Assembly: GCA_963750195.1 (NCBI GenBank)
Contig: CAVVPS010000010.1
Span: 434,001-498,000, forward strand
Source of the DNA: AP-15 sp963750195
Lineage (GTDB): Bacteria > Pseudomonadota > Alphaproteobacteria > ATCC43930 > CGMCC-115725
Reading direction: 5' to 3'
DNA: 64,000 nt
Shown: positions 1 through 8,811 of the stretch, one piece after another
How the letters are laid out: every line of letters starts with the position of its first letter
Position numbering within the stretch: the stretch's first letter is position 1
Made by a program: the position numbers and the translations under genes
The notes under the pieces: generated by a model
Databases searched by the model: none
Told to the model about the DNA's origin: nothing
What the model saw: the letters and a program-made list of their open reading frames with translations, nothing else

Positions 1-2
1 CC

Positions 3-1145
3 GGAGACTTTACCCATTGTTCCGCCGGCGTTGCCTACGACAGCGGGATCAACATGTTCATCCTGGTCACCGGCGACCATCATTGGTGGCTCGGGTTCAT
101 CAATCCACGATGGTCGTTTGCTCCAAACGAGAAGATGCCGGTCGAGCTGCGATTCGACGGAGGACCTCGCCTGGCTATGACCGCTACGGTTCCCAGCCGT
201 CTGATCGTGCTCGTCCCGTTGCCGAGCGACCCCCGGCTGATCGATAGGCTCGGCCGCAGCGCGGAGCTCGTTCTGGTCGCCGAGGGGCGATCCTTCTTTT
301 TTCAGTTGAGCGGTACACCCGCGGTGACGGCCGAATTGAAAACTTGCGTGCAGAAATCGCTCGCGCTCCAGGCGACTGCACCGACCGCGCCAACGACCGC
401 CACCGCGGCCGCACTCTCGACCGCTACAACTCCCGCGGCAGGGGCAAACCACAAGCTAGTGCCACCGGAGACCACACCGCCGCAGGCTGCGCCCCCGCCG
501 GCCCTATCGCCGGCCAGCACCGAGCCTCAGGCTTCAAAAGTATCGCCACCATCCGCTGCGGCCCCAGTTGCGGATTTATCGGCTTCAGCGGCGCTCGATA
601 TGCCGAGACCGCCGGTCACCGCGCTCGCGCTGGCGCCTTCGACCGCCGAGGCGGTACCGCTCGCCGTGGGGCACGATCTCGAGGAGGTCAGGCTCGCGCA
701 GGATTTCTTTACGACGGCGCAGCTGCCGAATGCGCGTCTCATCGTGACCGACAAGCCGGCGGCGCTTGCCAGCTTCACCGCCGTATGGCGCTCCGACGAT
801 GCAGCCGGCGCCGTCAAAATCATCGCGCCGGGTCCCGATGTCAGCGGCATCGGTATCGCATCCGATTTGATTGCTGTCGACCCGCGGATGTGCCACGGAA
901 ATTTCGCCTCGGCGCGAGCGAGCACCAATGTCGACGGCGACATGGTGCTAAGCGTCGTCTTGTCGTGCACCGAATCAAACGAGGAGCGCGCTGCAGAATA
1001 TTTTATTGCCCCGCGCCGTAAAGGTGGATTTGTGGTATTTGCCGTGGTCGGGAGCAGCGCGGTCGACGCCAACGCCAGGTCCGAACGGCAACGGATCGAC
1101 CTTATGACCAGGGCTGCGGCGCGGGCGGCCGGCAACGATAGCTGA
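3..1145 (+). CDS. Hypothetical protein, 5' end cut by the window edge
   Basis: The reading frame is open from base 3 through the first ATG at 54 to the stop at 1143-1145. The residues upstream of that ATG look coding (an HCSAGVAYDSGIN stretch), so the true start lies outside the window. The visible part has an N-terminal domain ending in a single Cys-Val motif (about 120 residues). An Ala/Thr/Pro-rich linker of roughly 90 residues follows, and then a C-terminal globular domain of about 150 residues. This layout is typical of envelope-associated proteins, but no family could be named. Function is unknown. Confidence 0.6.
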   Translation, partial: GDFTHCSAGVAYDSGINMFILVTGDHHWWLGFINPRWSFAPNEKMPVELRFDGGPRLAMTATVPSRLIVLVPLPSDPRLIDRLGRSAELVLVAEGRSFFFQLSGTPAVTAELKTCVQKSLALQATAPTAPTTATAAALSTATTPAAGANHKLVPPETTPPQAAPPPALSPASTEPQASKVSPPSAAAPVADLSASAALDMPRPPVTALALAPSTAEAVPLAVGHDLEEVRLAQDFFTTAQLPNARLIVTDKPAALASFTAVWRSDDAAGAVKIIAPGPDVSGIGIASDLIAVDPRMCHGNFASARASTNVDGDMVLSVVLSCTESNEERAAEYFIAPRRKGGFVVFAVVGSSAVDANARSERQRIDLMTRAAARAAGNDS

Positions 1146-1231
1146 GCCGGTCAGATTGTGGCAGAAGACCGCCTTGCCCGTCGCGATGCCGCAACGGCAT
1201 GCCAGCTGCCGGGTAGGGTCGAGACCTTCTT

Positions 1232-1249
1232 GTGTGAATTAACTCACAC
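1232..1249. promoter_or_regulatory. CRP-like palindrome upstream of the GVxGIS-repeat gene
   Basis: GTGTGA-ATTAAC-TCACAC is an 18-bp near-perfect inverted repeat. It contains the classic CRP/FNR-family half sites TGTGA and TCACA six bases apart. It lies 84 bases before the start codon of the gene at 1334, in an otherwise empty 188-base gap. A regulator site is inferred from symmetry and position only. Confidence 0.45.
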
Positions 1250-1333
1250 CGCATCGCCCCGGGCGGGCCTATTTAGGTTCTGCTACACGGCGAGTTCCAT
1301 CCACGTCCTTGACCTTTCGAGCGGAGACGCAAA

Positions 1334-2113
1334 ATGTCGCAGGACACCCAATACACGGCCTTGGGTCCCGCAATAGTCGGCTTTCAGAGCGACGGCAGCG
1401 AGATCGAGCAGGGGGTAAATGTCCAGGGCAACAACGTCGGCGTCTATGCCGAGTCGCTGGCGCAAAGTCCCGGCACCAGAAGCTCACCCGCGAGCACCGG
1501 CGTTTTCGGCACAGGTGACGCGTTCGGCGTATACGCCGCGGCGGGCGACCTTGTTGCCTCGGTCAACGGCGACGCGTCGCAGCTGCCGGCGTTTCTGGAC
1601 GTAGCCAACTCGATCGCCGTCGTCGGTGCGGGGCTGAGCACGCCGGGGATCATCGGCATCAGCGACAAGGCGAGGCCACCGCTTGCTTCGGAGATCCCGT
1701 TGGATCCGTTTGGGATTGTCGGGATCAGCGCTAGGAGCCCCGGTGTGGTGGGAATCAGCGACAATGCGCACCCCCTCACTCTGCCGACCCAAGATGCGGC
1801 CGGTGTAGTCGGGATTAGCCAGAATAGCCCCGGCGTTCGCGGCTACAGCTCCGGTGCCCAGGGCGGCGTCTTCGCCTCCGAAACGGTTGCCCCGATAAAT
1901 CTTGTGCCGGCAGTGAATACCGCGCTGCCGGTCAGCGGCCAGATCGGCGATATGATCGTCACCCTCGTTGGCGATGATCCGACCAACAGCAACGGCACTG
2001 GCGATTTCAACTTTTGGCTATGCTTCGTCCCGGGTGACGGGACGGCGACGATCGCCCAGTGGGTGCCCGTGCAATTTGGTCCGGCGCAGGCAGGCGGGAC
2101 CTTCCCCGTTTAA
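1334..2113 (+). CDS. GVxGIS-repeat protein of unknown function
   Basis: 259 residues with no signal peptide or membrane segment. The middle carries a repeated hexapeptide: GIIGIS at 105-110, GIVGIS at 127-132, GVVGIS at 137-142 and 157-162, and GVRGYS at 167-172. Weaker copies occur upstream (GVYAES, GVFGTG). After the repeats come a GGVF motif, a G-D-M-I-V strand and a short C-terminal domain with a W-L-C-F core. Such spaced Gly-Val-Gly repeats suggest a stacked beta structure, as in phage tail or spike proteins. The gene starts at ATG 1334 behind a weak GGAG. A Fic gene follows 40 bases downstream and may be co-transcribed. Confidence 0.7.
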   Translation: MSQDTQYTALGPAIVGFQSDGSEIEQGVNVQGNNVGVYAESLAQSPGTRSSPASTGVFGTGDAFGVYAAAGDLVASVNGDASQLPAFLDVANSIAVVGAGLSTPGIIGISDKARPPLASEIPLDPFGIVGISARSPGVVGISDNAHPLTLPTQDAAGVVGISQNSPGVRGYSSGAQGGVFASETVAPINLVPAVNTALPVSGQIGDMIVTLVGDDPTNSNGTGDFNFWLCFVPGDGTATIAQWVPVQFGPAQAGGTFPV

Positions 2114-2153
2114 CGTCCTCGCGGGCGGGATCTCTCTTCGGCTGAATCGCCGG

Positions 2154-3329
2154 ATGCCCCCGTTTTGGGTCGTAGACCGGGTGCCGGGCCCAGCACCGGT
2201 GGCTCGGCAATTGCTGGGTCGGGTCGCGGTAGGGCCCCGCAAACCCTGGGACCTGGAGGTGCCGAGACTGCCAGGCAACGTCGACGCGTCGCGGCTGGTC
2301 AGATGGACGCTTGCCCGGCGACGCCAACACGCGGGGCTCGAGGGGCGTCCGGCTGAGGCCAGAGCCTTGTTGCGGCGAGAGTTGGCCGAAGCCGATACGG
2401 AACGCCGCGGCGATGCACCGAGACTCGATGCTGTCGAGGTGCCGATGCAGGACTCCCGCGTCGGGCATCTCATTCGCGTGCTCGGGGTCGCACGCCCACT
2501 GCCTGGGGGCAGGTTCGGAGTGGGCGACCCGGGCTCCAGCGATACGCTCGACGCCGGTTCAATAGAGATTGGGGTTCCGCGGGGGACGCCGGTCGAGGTC
2601 TCCGCCTGGTGGGACGGCGAAAAGCGGCGGCTCGACCGTTTGGGGCTCGTGATCGGCGGAATGGAATGCGATTTTGCGTTTCCCGCGCCGTCGGGCAAGA
2701 GCGAGGCCGGACGCACGACCGAAAACAGTCTGCCAGACGCGAGCCGACACGATGTCCGAACCATGACGGAGGTCGACCGTCGTCCGGAAGAAGCTGCCCT
2801 GATGCCGAGAATAACGGAGCTGCTCGAGGCGGACCACGATCGCGGGCGGCTGTCGCTCGATACGCTGCGCCGTGCAAACGAGATTTTGCTGGCGGGGGCG
2901 CGTTTCGGGATCGGGGGAAGGCTCCGCAGTGGTCCCGCGGTCGTGTGGCTCGACGGTTCGGCAACCTTCATTCCTCCGCCCGCAGGTGCGGCTCGCGCGG
3001 GCGCGGCGGGATTCGCGGAGACACTTGCACGCCATATTTGCGATGGCCGCGAGGAGGTGGGGGTAGCGGTGCTGGCCGCCGAGAGTGTTGCGCGCTTTAC
3101 CGAGCTTCACCCTTTCGCCGACGGAAACGGCCGCGTTGCACGAGCGGTCGCCACGTGGCTGTTGCTACGCAAGGGTTATCGATCCAAAGACGATCTGACC
3201 TTGGGCCAATTCTTTCGCCTGTATGAAAGGGAACATTACTTTACTTTGCGGCACCATCAAGCCGATCCATGGAGTTGGCATCAGTTTTTCTTCGATGCGG
3301 TGCTCACCTGTTTCAATCCCCCGGGTTAA
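2154..3329 (+). CDS. Fic domain protein (probable AMP-transferase)
   Basis: 391 residues from ATG 2154, the first start after the preceding gene ends. The C-terminal half is a Fic core with an intact catalytic motif HPFADGNGRVAR at residues 319-330 (His319 catalytic). An upstream flap-like stretch (WLDGSATFIPPPA) is also present. Fic enzymes usually transfer AMP from ATP to Ser, Thr or Tyr of a target protein. The first 200 residues are not recognised, and no clear (S/T)xxxE(G/N) inhibitory helix is visible in this protein. The only adjacent candidate partner is the repeat protein upstream. Fic assignment is secure; target and role are unknown. Confidence 0.85.
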   Translation: MPPFWVVDRVPGPAPVARQLLGRVAVGPRKPWDLEVPRLPGNVDASRLVRWTLARRRQHAGLEGRPAEARALLRRELAEADTERRGDAPRLDAVEVPMQDSRVGHLIRVLGVARPLPGGRFGVGDPGSSDTLDAGSIEIGVPRGTPVEVSAWWDGEKRRLDRLGLVIGGMECDFAFPAPSGKSEAGRTTENSLPDASRHDVRTMTEVDRRPEEAALMPRITELLEADHDRGRLSLDTLRRANEILLAGARFGIGGRLRSGPAVVWLDGSATFIPPPAGAARAGAAGFAETLARHICDGREEVGVAVLAAESVARFTELHPFADGNGRVARAVATWLLLRKGYRSKDDLTLGQFFRLYEREHYFTLRHHQADPWSWHQFFFDAVLTCFNPPG

Positions 3330-3463
3330 CGATCCGATCGCCCCAACTCGGCCAACAACAGCGTCATTGTTAGTGGCGGTGGTCATTGCCGGCGCCGATC
3401 GGCTATGATCGTGTCACGGCCATCACCGACGAGCCGAGATCCTGCGAACGAGATGGAAGAGAG

Positions 3464-4054
3464 ATGAGCAACCAGGCCCTCCCCGGTGTCGACGGGATCC
3501 AACGTCGGCTGGCCGCGGCAATCCATGCCCATTGGAAACTTTTCCTCGCCGAAGGCATCGTGATGATGGTGCTCGGGCTGCTGGCGATCGCCGTACCGGA
3601 AGTCGCGACCCTGGCAATAACCATTCTCATCGGCTGGCTGTTTTTTGTCGGAGGGATCTTTCGCACGATATCGGTGCTGCAGCATCGAGCGATGCCCGGC
3701 TTCGCCTGGTCATTGTTGATCGCCGTGCTGGCGATCCTGCTCGGCCTCATCCTGATTGTCCGGCCGATTGCCGGCGTGCTGACCCTGACGATCTGGCTGA
3801 TCGCGTTTTTTATCATTGAAGGGATCGCCGCGATATTTCTGGCGATCGAGCACCGCCGCCATCTGCCGAGCTGGGGCTGGGTATTGCTCAGCGGCCTTGT
3901 CGACCTGTTGCTTGCCTACCTAATCTGGGATGGCTGGCCGAGTTCCGCCGGCTGGGCGATCGGATTGCTTGTCGGCATCAACATGGTGTTTGTCGGGCTG
4001 TCGCTGGTCATGACCGCGCTGGCGGCTCGCACGATGGCGCCCGAGAGCAAATAG
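3464..4054 (+). CDS. HdeD-family (DUF308) membrane protein
   Basis: 196 residues with about six hydrophobic segments arranged as three repeated helix pairs, the DUF308/HdeD pattern. The E. coli relative HdeD is linked to acid resistance at high cell density, though its biochemistry is unknown. ATG 3464 is preceded by a purine-rich GGAAGAGAG ribosome site and is preferred over the longer frame starting at 3386. The gene is convergent with yehW, with only 18 bases between the stops. Confidence 0.8.
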   Translation: MSNQALPGVDGIQRRLAAAIHAHWKLFLAEGIVMMVLGLLAIAVPEVATLAITILIGWLFFVGGIFRTISVLQHRAMPGFAWSLLIAVLAILLGLILIVRPIAGVLTLTIWLIAFFIIEGIAAIFLAIEHRRHLPSWGWVLLSGLVDLLLAYLIWDGWPSSAGWAIGLLVGINMVFVGLSLVMTALAARTMAPESK

Positions 4055-4072
4055 GCCGGACGCCCTCAGCGT

Positions 4073-4825
4073 TTATCCGGCTGTGCGGCGCTTCAGCCAG
4101 AGATCGAGGCGGGCGAACAGCATATCAGTCAGAATCGCGAACAGGGCGACGAGCACAGCACCTTCGATGACGAAAGGCAGCTTGTCGGCGACCAAGCCGT
4201 CGAAAATCGGCGTGCCTAAGGTCAATGCACCGACCGTCGACCCGATCGTCGCGGTGCCGATGGCGATCGTGACCGAGACCCGGATTCCCGCCAGGATGAC
4301 CGGCGCGGCCAGGGGTAGCTCCACCGTACGCAGCCGCTGCCACGGTGACAGGCCCATGCCCTCTGCGGCTTCGCGCACGGCTTGCGGCACGCCTTCCAAG
4401 CCGGCGACCGCATTTTCAATGATCGGTAGCAGGCCATAGATAAACAGCGCGATGACGGTCGGCCGGGCGCCAAAGCCGATCAGCGGCACCGCGATCGCTA
4501 GCACTGCGACCGGCGGAAAGGTTTGTCCGACCGCCGCGAGTGCATCGACCATCGTGTGAAAGTCGCGGCCGGCCGGGCGGGTGACGAAGACCGCGAGCGA
4601 CACGCCGACCGCGGTGGCGGCGAGGCTCGCCGCCACAACCAACTCTAGATGCGACAAAAACAGCTCGACGAAGCTGGCACGGTCGTAGACGACCGGCTCG
4701 ACCCCGGGAAAAGCCCAGCGCAAGAGCGGCCGCAACAATTCCATCCGCAACAACAGCGCGGCAAACAGCAGCGCGACCCAGAAAATCGGGCTCGCCAGGA
4801 ACCTGCCGCTGCGCGCGCCGCTCAC
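4073..4825 (-). CDS. yehW: Osmoprotectant ABC transporter permease YehW
   Basis: 250-residue inner-membrane permease with five or six helices. It has the BPD-transport EAA loop (VREAAEGMGLSPWQRLRTVELP) about two thirds along. It is the last gene of a four-gene operon in the E. coli yehZYXW order. The start is GTG at 4823-4825 and overlaps the TGA of yehX, indicating translational coupling. With YehY it should form the membrane channel of a glycine-betaine/choline-type uptake system. Confidence 0.87.
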   Translation of the reverse strand: MSGARSGRFLASPIFWVALLFAALLLRMELLRPLLRWAFPGVEPVVYDRASFVELFLSHLELVVAASLAATAVGVSLAVFVTRPAGRDFHTMVDALAAVGQTFPPVAVLAIAVPLIGFGARPTVIALFIYGLLPIIENAVAGLEGVPQAVREAAEGMGLSPWQRLRTVELPLAAPVILAGIRVSVTIAIGTATIGSTVGALTLGTPIFDGLVADKLPFVIEGAVLVALFAILTDMLFARLDLWLKRRTAG

Positions 4826-5745
4826 CGCACCAGGTCCGACAGGGTGATGACCCCGACCGCACGGCCCTCGGCATCAGCGACCGGTACGCGCTCGATGCGA
4901 CGTGCGGTCATCGCCGAGAGGGCGTCGCGCAGCGGGGCGTCGACCAGCAGCGGTTCGCCCTCGGCGCTCTCGCCGCGGCGCATGCGGTCGCCGATCGTTC
5001 GCACCGAAAGCAGTTTCAGACCGAGACCCTGGCGGCCGATGAAATCGCTGACGAACTCGCTCGCCGGATGCTCGAGAAGATCGAGCGGGGCGCCGAGCTG
5101 GGCGATGCGGCCCTTGTCCATGATCGCGATGGAGGTCGCTAACCGTAGCGCTTCCTCGATGTCATGGGTCACGAAGACGATCGTCTTTTGCGTCGCCCGG
5201 TGGATCCGTGCCAGTTCGGCTTGCAGCGCGTCGCGGGTGATCGGGTCGACCGCGGCAAAGGGTTCGTCCATCAGCAGCAGCTCGGGATCCGCGGCGAGCG
5301 CGCGGGCTACCCCGACGCGTTGCTGCTCGCCGCCCGATAGTTGGTGCGGGAATTTGCTGCGGTAGCTGCCGGGATCAAGCCGAAACAGTTCGAGAAGCTC
5401 GCTCACTCGCGCACCGACGCGGGCTTCCGGCCATCTGAGCAGGCGGGGGACGGTGGCGATGTTGTCCTCGACATTCCAGTGCGGAAAGAGACCGGTCGAC
5501 TGGATCGCGTAGCCGATGCGGCGCCGCAGCACTTCGGCCGGGATCCGCGTCACGTCCTCGCCGCCGACCCGGATCGTGCCGCCATCGGCCGCGACCAGCC
5601 GGTTGATCATGCGCAATGTCGTCGACTTGCCACAGCCCGAGGAGCCGAGCAATACGCAGAACGCGCCTGCGGGGACGTCGAGCGAGAGGTCATCGACGAC
5701 CGCACGGTTATCGTAGCGCTTGGTGACGTGGCCGAGTTCGATCAT
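4822..5745 (-). CDS. yehX: Osmoprotectant ABC transporter ATP-binding protein YehX
   Basis: 307 residues, the same length as E. coli YehX (308). Walker A GSSGCGKST is at 34-42, the ABC signature LSGGEQQR at 136-143, and Walker B ends in Asp160-Glu161. The C-terminal third is a CBS-type region, as in OpuA/ProV-class ATPases where it senses ionic strength. The start ATG at 5743-5745 overlaps the stop of yehY (ATGA). A longer in-frame extension upstream lies inside yehY and is rejected. It powers uptake by YehY/YehW. Confidence 0.9.
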   Translation of the reverse strand: MIELGHVTKRYDNRAVVDDLSLDVPAGAFCVLLGSSGCGKSTTLRMINRLVAADGGTIRVGGEDVTRIPAEVLRRRIGYAIQSTGLFPHWNVEDNIATVPRLLRWPEARVGARVSELLELFRLDPGSYRSKFPHQLSGGEQQRVGVARALAADPELLLMDEPFAAVDPITRDALQAELARIHRATQKTIVFVTHDIEEALRLATSIAIMDKGRIAQLGAPLDLLEHPASEFVSDFIGRQGLGLKLLSVRTIGDRMRRGESAEGEPLLVDAPLRDALSAMTARRIERVPVADAEGRAVGVITLSDLVR

Positions 5746-6953
5746 CCGGGCATCAGTCGAGGCCGCATGGCGGCAAGGGTTTGCAGCACAAAATCGGCGG
5801 CGAGCGCGAGGAAGATCGCCGGCAACGCTCCGAGCAACACCAAATCGAGCGCATATTGGCCCAGCCCTTCGAAAACAAAGGTGCCGAGCCCGCCGGCGCC
5901 GATCAAAGCAGCGACGACGGCGAGTCCGATCGTCTGCACGACGACGATGCGTAGCCCGGCCAGCAATACCGGCAGCGCCAGCGGCAGCTCGATTTGCCAA
6001 AAAAGCTGATGCCTGGTCAGCCCCATCCCGCGCGCAGCGTCGATGACGGCCCGGTCAACGCCGGCGAGCCCCGCCGCGGTATTGCGCACGATCGGCAGGA
6101 GTGCGTAGAGCACCAGCGCGACGACTGCCGGCGCAGGGCCGATGCCGCCGACGCCGAGTGCGGCAAGCCACGGAACGGCTGTCGCCAGCGCGGAAAGCGG
6201 CATGATCAGAAGCCCAAAGAGCGCGATCGATGGGATCGTCTGCAACATGTTGAGCACCGCGAACAGTAGCCCTTGCACGCGCGGAACCCGGACCGCGGCG
6301 ATCCCCAGCGGAAAGCCGATCGCCAACGCCGGTCCGACTGACCCGGCGACCAGGGCGACATGCCGCAACAGCGCCTCGGCAAAGAGCTGGCGGCGACCCG
6401 CGTATTCGCGCACGATCGACAACTCGTCAAAAACCCCGGCCACCGCCAAAACCGCGATGCCGCCGCCCATCGCGACGACAGCCAGCACCCGTCGGGCGGG
6501 ACCGGCGCCGAGGCGCTGCAGCGCGTCGACGACGGCAAGCCCGGCGCAGCTGGCGATCAGCCAGAACGCCCCGCCGAGTGAGATCCGCGCCGCCGGGCCG
6601 GCGCCAGCGGCGAGCGCCCCCGCGGCATGTCCCGCCGCGGCCAATGTCAGCAGCAACAGCAGCCCGGCAATCAGCGCCACGCCGACGTGCAGCGTCCTCG
6701 CCGGCGGGGACAGCGAAGCGGCCAAAAGCAGCGCGCCCAGCACCGCGAATCCGATAGTCCAGCCGCCGCCGACGGCGGACCACAGCACAATCGGCCGCCC
6801 AGAGATCAACCGGTTTGGCGCCAATACGACAAACCCTGATGTCAATGCCGCGACCGCCGCAATGATCGCCAACACCAACAGCACCTGGTTGCGGACGATG
6901 ATCGGGAAGGGAAGTGAAGGGCGCTGTGTGGCCGGAGCGGTGGGCGAGGTCAC
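5742..6953 (-). CDS. yehY: Osmoprotectant ABC transporter permease YehY
   Basis: 403 residues. The N-terminal ~190 residues form extra hydrophobic helices, and the C-terminal ~210 residues are a standard BPD permease domain with an EAA loop (IDAARGMGLTRHQLFWQIELP). The long N-terminal membrane extension is a hallmark of YehY (385 residues in E. coli) and separates it from OpuCB-type permeases. Both ends overlap neighbours by four bases, so the operon is tightly coupled. Confidence 0.88.
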   Translation of the reverse strand: MTSPTAPATQRPSLPFPIIVRNQVLLVLAIIAAVAALTSGFVVLAPNRLISGRPIVLWSAVGGGWTIGFAVLGALLLAASLSPPARTLHVGVALIAGLLLLLTLAAAGHAAGALAAGAGPAARISLGGAFWLIASCAGLAVVDALQRLGAGPARRVLAVVAMGGGIAVLAVAGVFDELSIVREYAGRRQLFAEALLRHVALVAGSVGPALAIGFPLGIAAVRVPRVQGLLFAVLNMLQTIPSIALFGLLIMPLSALATAVPWLAALGVGGIGPAPAVVALVLYALLPIVRNTAAGLAGVDRAVIDAARGMGLTRHQLFWQIELPLALPVLLAGLRIVVVQTIGLAVVAALIGAGGLGTFVFEGLGQYALDLVLLGALPAIFLALAADFVLQTLAAMRPRLMPG

Positions 6954-7870
6954 GGCAGAAAATGCTTCGACTTCAGATAGGATACTGCGACGGCGCCGGC
7001 ATCCTTGCCGTCGATGGCGATCTCTGCGTTTAGCCGCTGCAACGTCGAGAGGGTCAAGCTGGCGAAGACCGGGTCGAGCAGGCCGGCGATCTGCGGAGAT
7101 TGCCTGAGCACCGCTTCGCGAATTACCGGGGCGGGCGCGTAGACGATCTGTGCCCGCTTGTCGTCATCAAGTGCGACGAGGCCGAGGGCGGCGATGGCGC
7201 CGTCGGTGCCATAGGCCATCGCGGCGTTTACCCCGGACATCCCCTCTGCGGCTGCGCGCAAGGTGGCCGAAGTGTTGCCGCCCGACAGAGTCAGCAGTTG
7301 CCGGTCGGTCAGACGAAAGCCATAACTCGCCTCGAACGCCGGCAAGGCCGAAGGGCTTTCGACGAATTCGGCCGAGGCGGCGAGCTTGATATCGCCCCCG
7401 GCATTAACGTATCGGGCGAAATCGCTCATGGTCGCCAAGTGCTCGCGCCGGGCCAAATCTTTGCGCATTGCGATGACCCAGGTGTTGTTGGCCGGCGCCG
7501 GGGCGAGCCAAACGAGGTGGTTGCGCTCCCGGTCGAGTTTGGCGACCTCAGCATAGCCGCGCTCCCGGTTTTTCCACACCGGGTCGTTTTCCATATGAAA
7601 GAACAGTGAGCCGTTTCCGGTGTATTCGGGATAGATGTCGATCTGCCCGGCGAGAATTGCGGCGCGCACAATGTTAGTCGGCCCGAGCTGCAGCCGGTTG
7701 CGCACCGAGATATCCCGAGCCGCCAGTACGGACAGGATCATATTGCCCAGCAGTGCACCCTCGGTGTCGATCTTCGATGCTACCACAACGGGTGGAGCCG
7801 CCCCCGCAGGCGACGCCGCGACGATGAAGAGAGCCGCCGCGCAGATCGCAGAGATCAGGAACGACCGCAT
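6950..7870 (-). CDS. osmF: Periplasmic osmoprotectant-binding protein OsmF/YehZ
   Basis: 306 residues with a clear signal peptide (basic start, hydrophobic core, cleavage near PAGA-A at about 25). Many segments match E. coli OsmF as recalled: KIDTEGALLGN, DIYPEYTGNG, WLAPAPANNTW, KLAASAEF, SGVNAAMAYGTDG. It captures the compatible solute and delivers it to YehY/YehW/YehX. It is the first gene of the transporter set. Only 56 bases separate it from tyrA upstream on the same strand. That gap holds a GC-rich hairpin (GCGCGC arms), so its own promoter may lie inside tyrA. Confidence 0.92.
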   Translation of the reverse strand: MRSFLISAICAAALFIVAASPAGAAPPVVVASKIDTEGALLGNMILSVLAARDISVRNRLQLGPTNIVRAAILAGQIDIYPEYTGNGSLFFHMENDPVWKNRERGYAEVAKLDRERNHLVWLAPAPANNTWVIAMRKDLARREHLATMSDFARYVNAGGDIKLAASAEFVESPSALPAFEASYGFRLTDRQLLTLSGGNTSATLRAAAEGMSGVNAAMAYGTDGAIAALGLVALDDDKRAQIVYAPAPVIREAVLRQSPQIAGLLDPVFASLTLSTLQRLNAEIAIDGKDAGAVAVSYLKSKHFLP

Positions 7871-7926
7871 CTAAGTTGTCGCCGGGGAGAAGCAGGCGCG
7901 CGGCGCGCGTGTGCCGAAGTCGCCTC

Positions 7927-8811
7927 CTACGCTTGCTTTGCCTCGATGATCGAGCGGCGGATTGCCCGCGTGCGGGTGAAAAGCTCCTGCAAGGTATCGC
8001 CCTCGCCCCAGCGGATCGCACGTTGCAATGCCGTCAGATCCTCGCTGAAACGCTGCAGGATCTCGAGAACGGCCTCGCGATTGTTCAGAAAAATATCCCG
8101 CCACATGACCGGGTCGGAGGCGGCGATGCGGGTGAAGTCGCGAAAGCCGCTGGCCGAGAATGCTATGACCTCGGATTTGAGGCTCTCCTCGAGGTTGGTC
8201 GCGGTGCCGACGATCGTATAGGCGATCAGATGCGGCAGATGGGAGGTCATCGCCAGCACCCTGTCGTGATGCGCGGCGTTCATCGTCACGACGCGCATGC
8301 CGGCCTGCTCCCACATCCGGCCGACCTTGGCCACGGCTGCGTCATCGGTCTCGGGCAGCGGGATCAGGACACACCAGCGGTCGCGAAACAGCTCGGCAAA
8401 GCCTGATTCCGGACCGGAATGCTCGGTGCCCGCCACGGGATGACCGGGGACAAAATGGACGCCCGGCGGAACATGCGGGCCGAGGTCACGGATTACCGCT
8501 TCCTTGACCGATCCGACATCGGTCAGAATGGCGCCCTGCTTCAGCGCCGGACCGATCCGGCGCCCGATTTCCGCATAGGCAGAAATCGGGGTCGCTATCA
8601 CCACCAGATCGGCGTCCGCTACCGCTTCCGCCGGGTCGTGCGTCGTTTCGTCCGCGAGTTCGAGGCGCTCGACCGCTGCCAAGGTTTCGACGCGGCGGGC
8701 GCAGGCGACAATGGTCGTGCCGGGGTAGTCGCGGCGCAGGACCCTGGCCAGCGACGAACCAATCAACCCAATCCCAATCAGCGCCACCCGATCGAACAGT
8801 TTCTCGCTCAT
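7927..8811 (-). CDS. tyrA: Prephenate/arogenate dehydrogenase
   Basis: 294 residues with an N-terminal NAD(P)-binding Rossmann motif (VALIGIGLIGSSLA, about residues 9-22). The TyrA active-site region HPVAGTEHSGPESG follows, and the C-terminal half is helical. It oxidatively decarboxylates prephenate or arogenate on the way to tyrosine. It overlaps hisC by four bases (ATGA), in the order chorismate mutase, hisC, tyrA. That order supports an aromatic amino acid role for all three genes. Confidence 0.9.
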   Translation of the reverse strand: MSEKLFDRVALIGIGLIGSSLARVLRRDYPGTTIVACARRVETLAAVERLELADETTHDPAEAVADADLVVIATPISAYAEIGRRIGPALKQGAILTDVGSVKEAVIRDLGPHVPPGVHFVPGHPVAGTEHSGPESGFAELFRDRWCVLIPLPETDDAAVAKVGRMWEQAGMRVVTMNAAHHDRVLAMTSHLPHLIAYTIVGTATNLEESLKSEVIAFSASGFRDFTRIAASDPVMWRDIFLNNREAVLEILQRFSEDLTALQRAIRWGEGDTLQELFTRTRAIRRSIIEAKQA

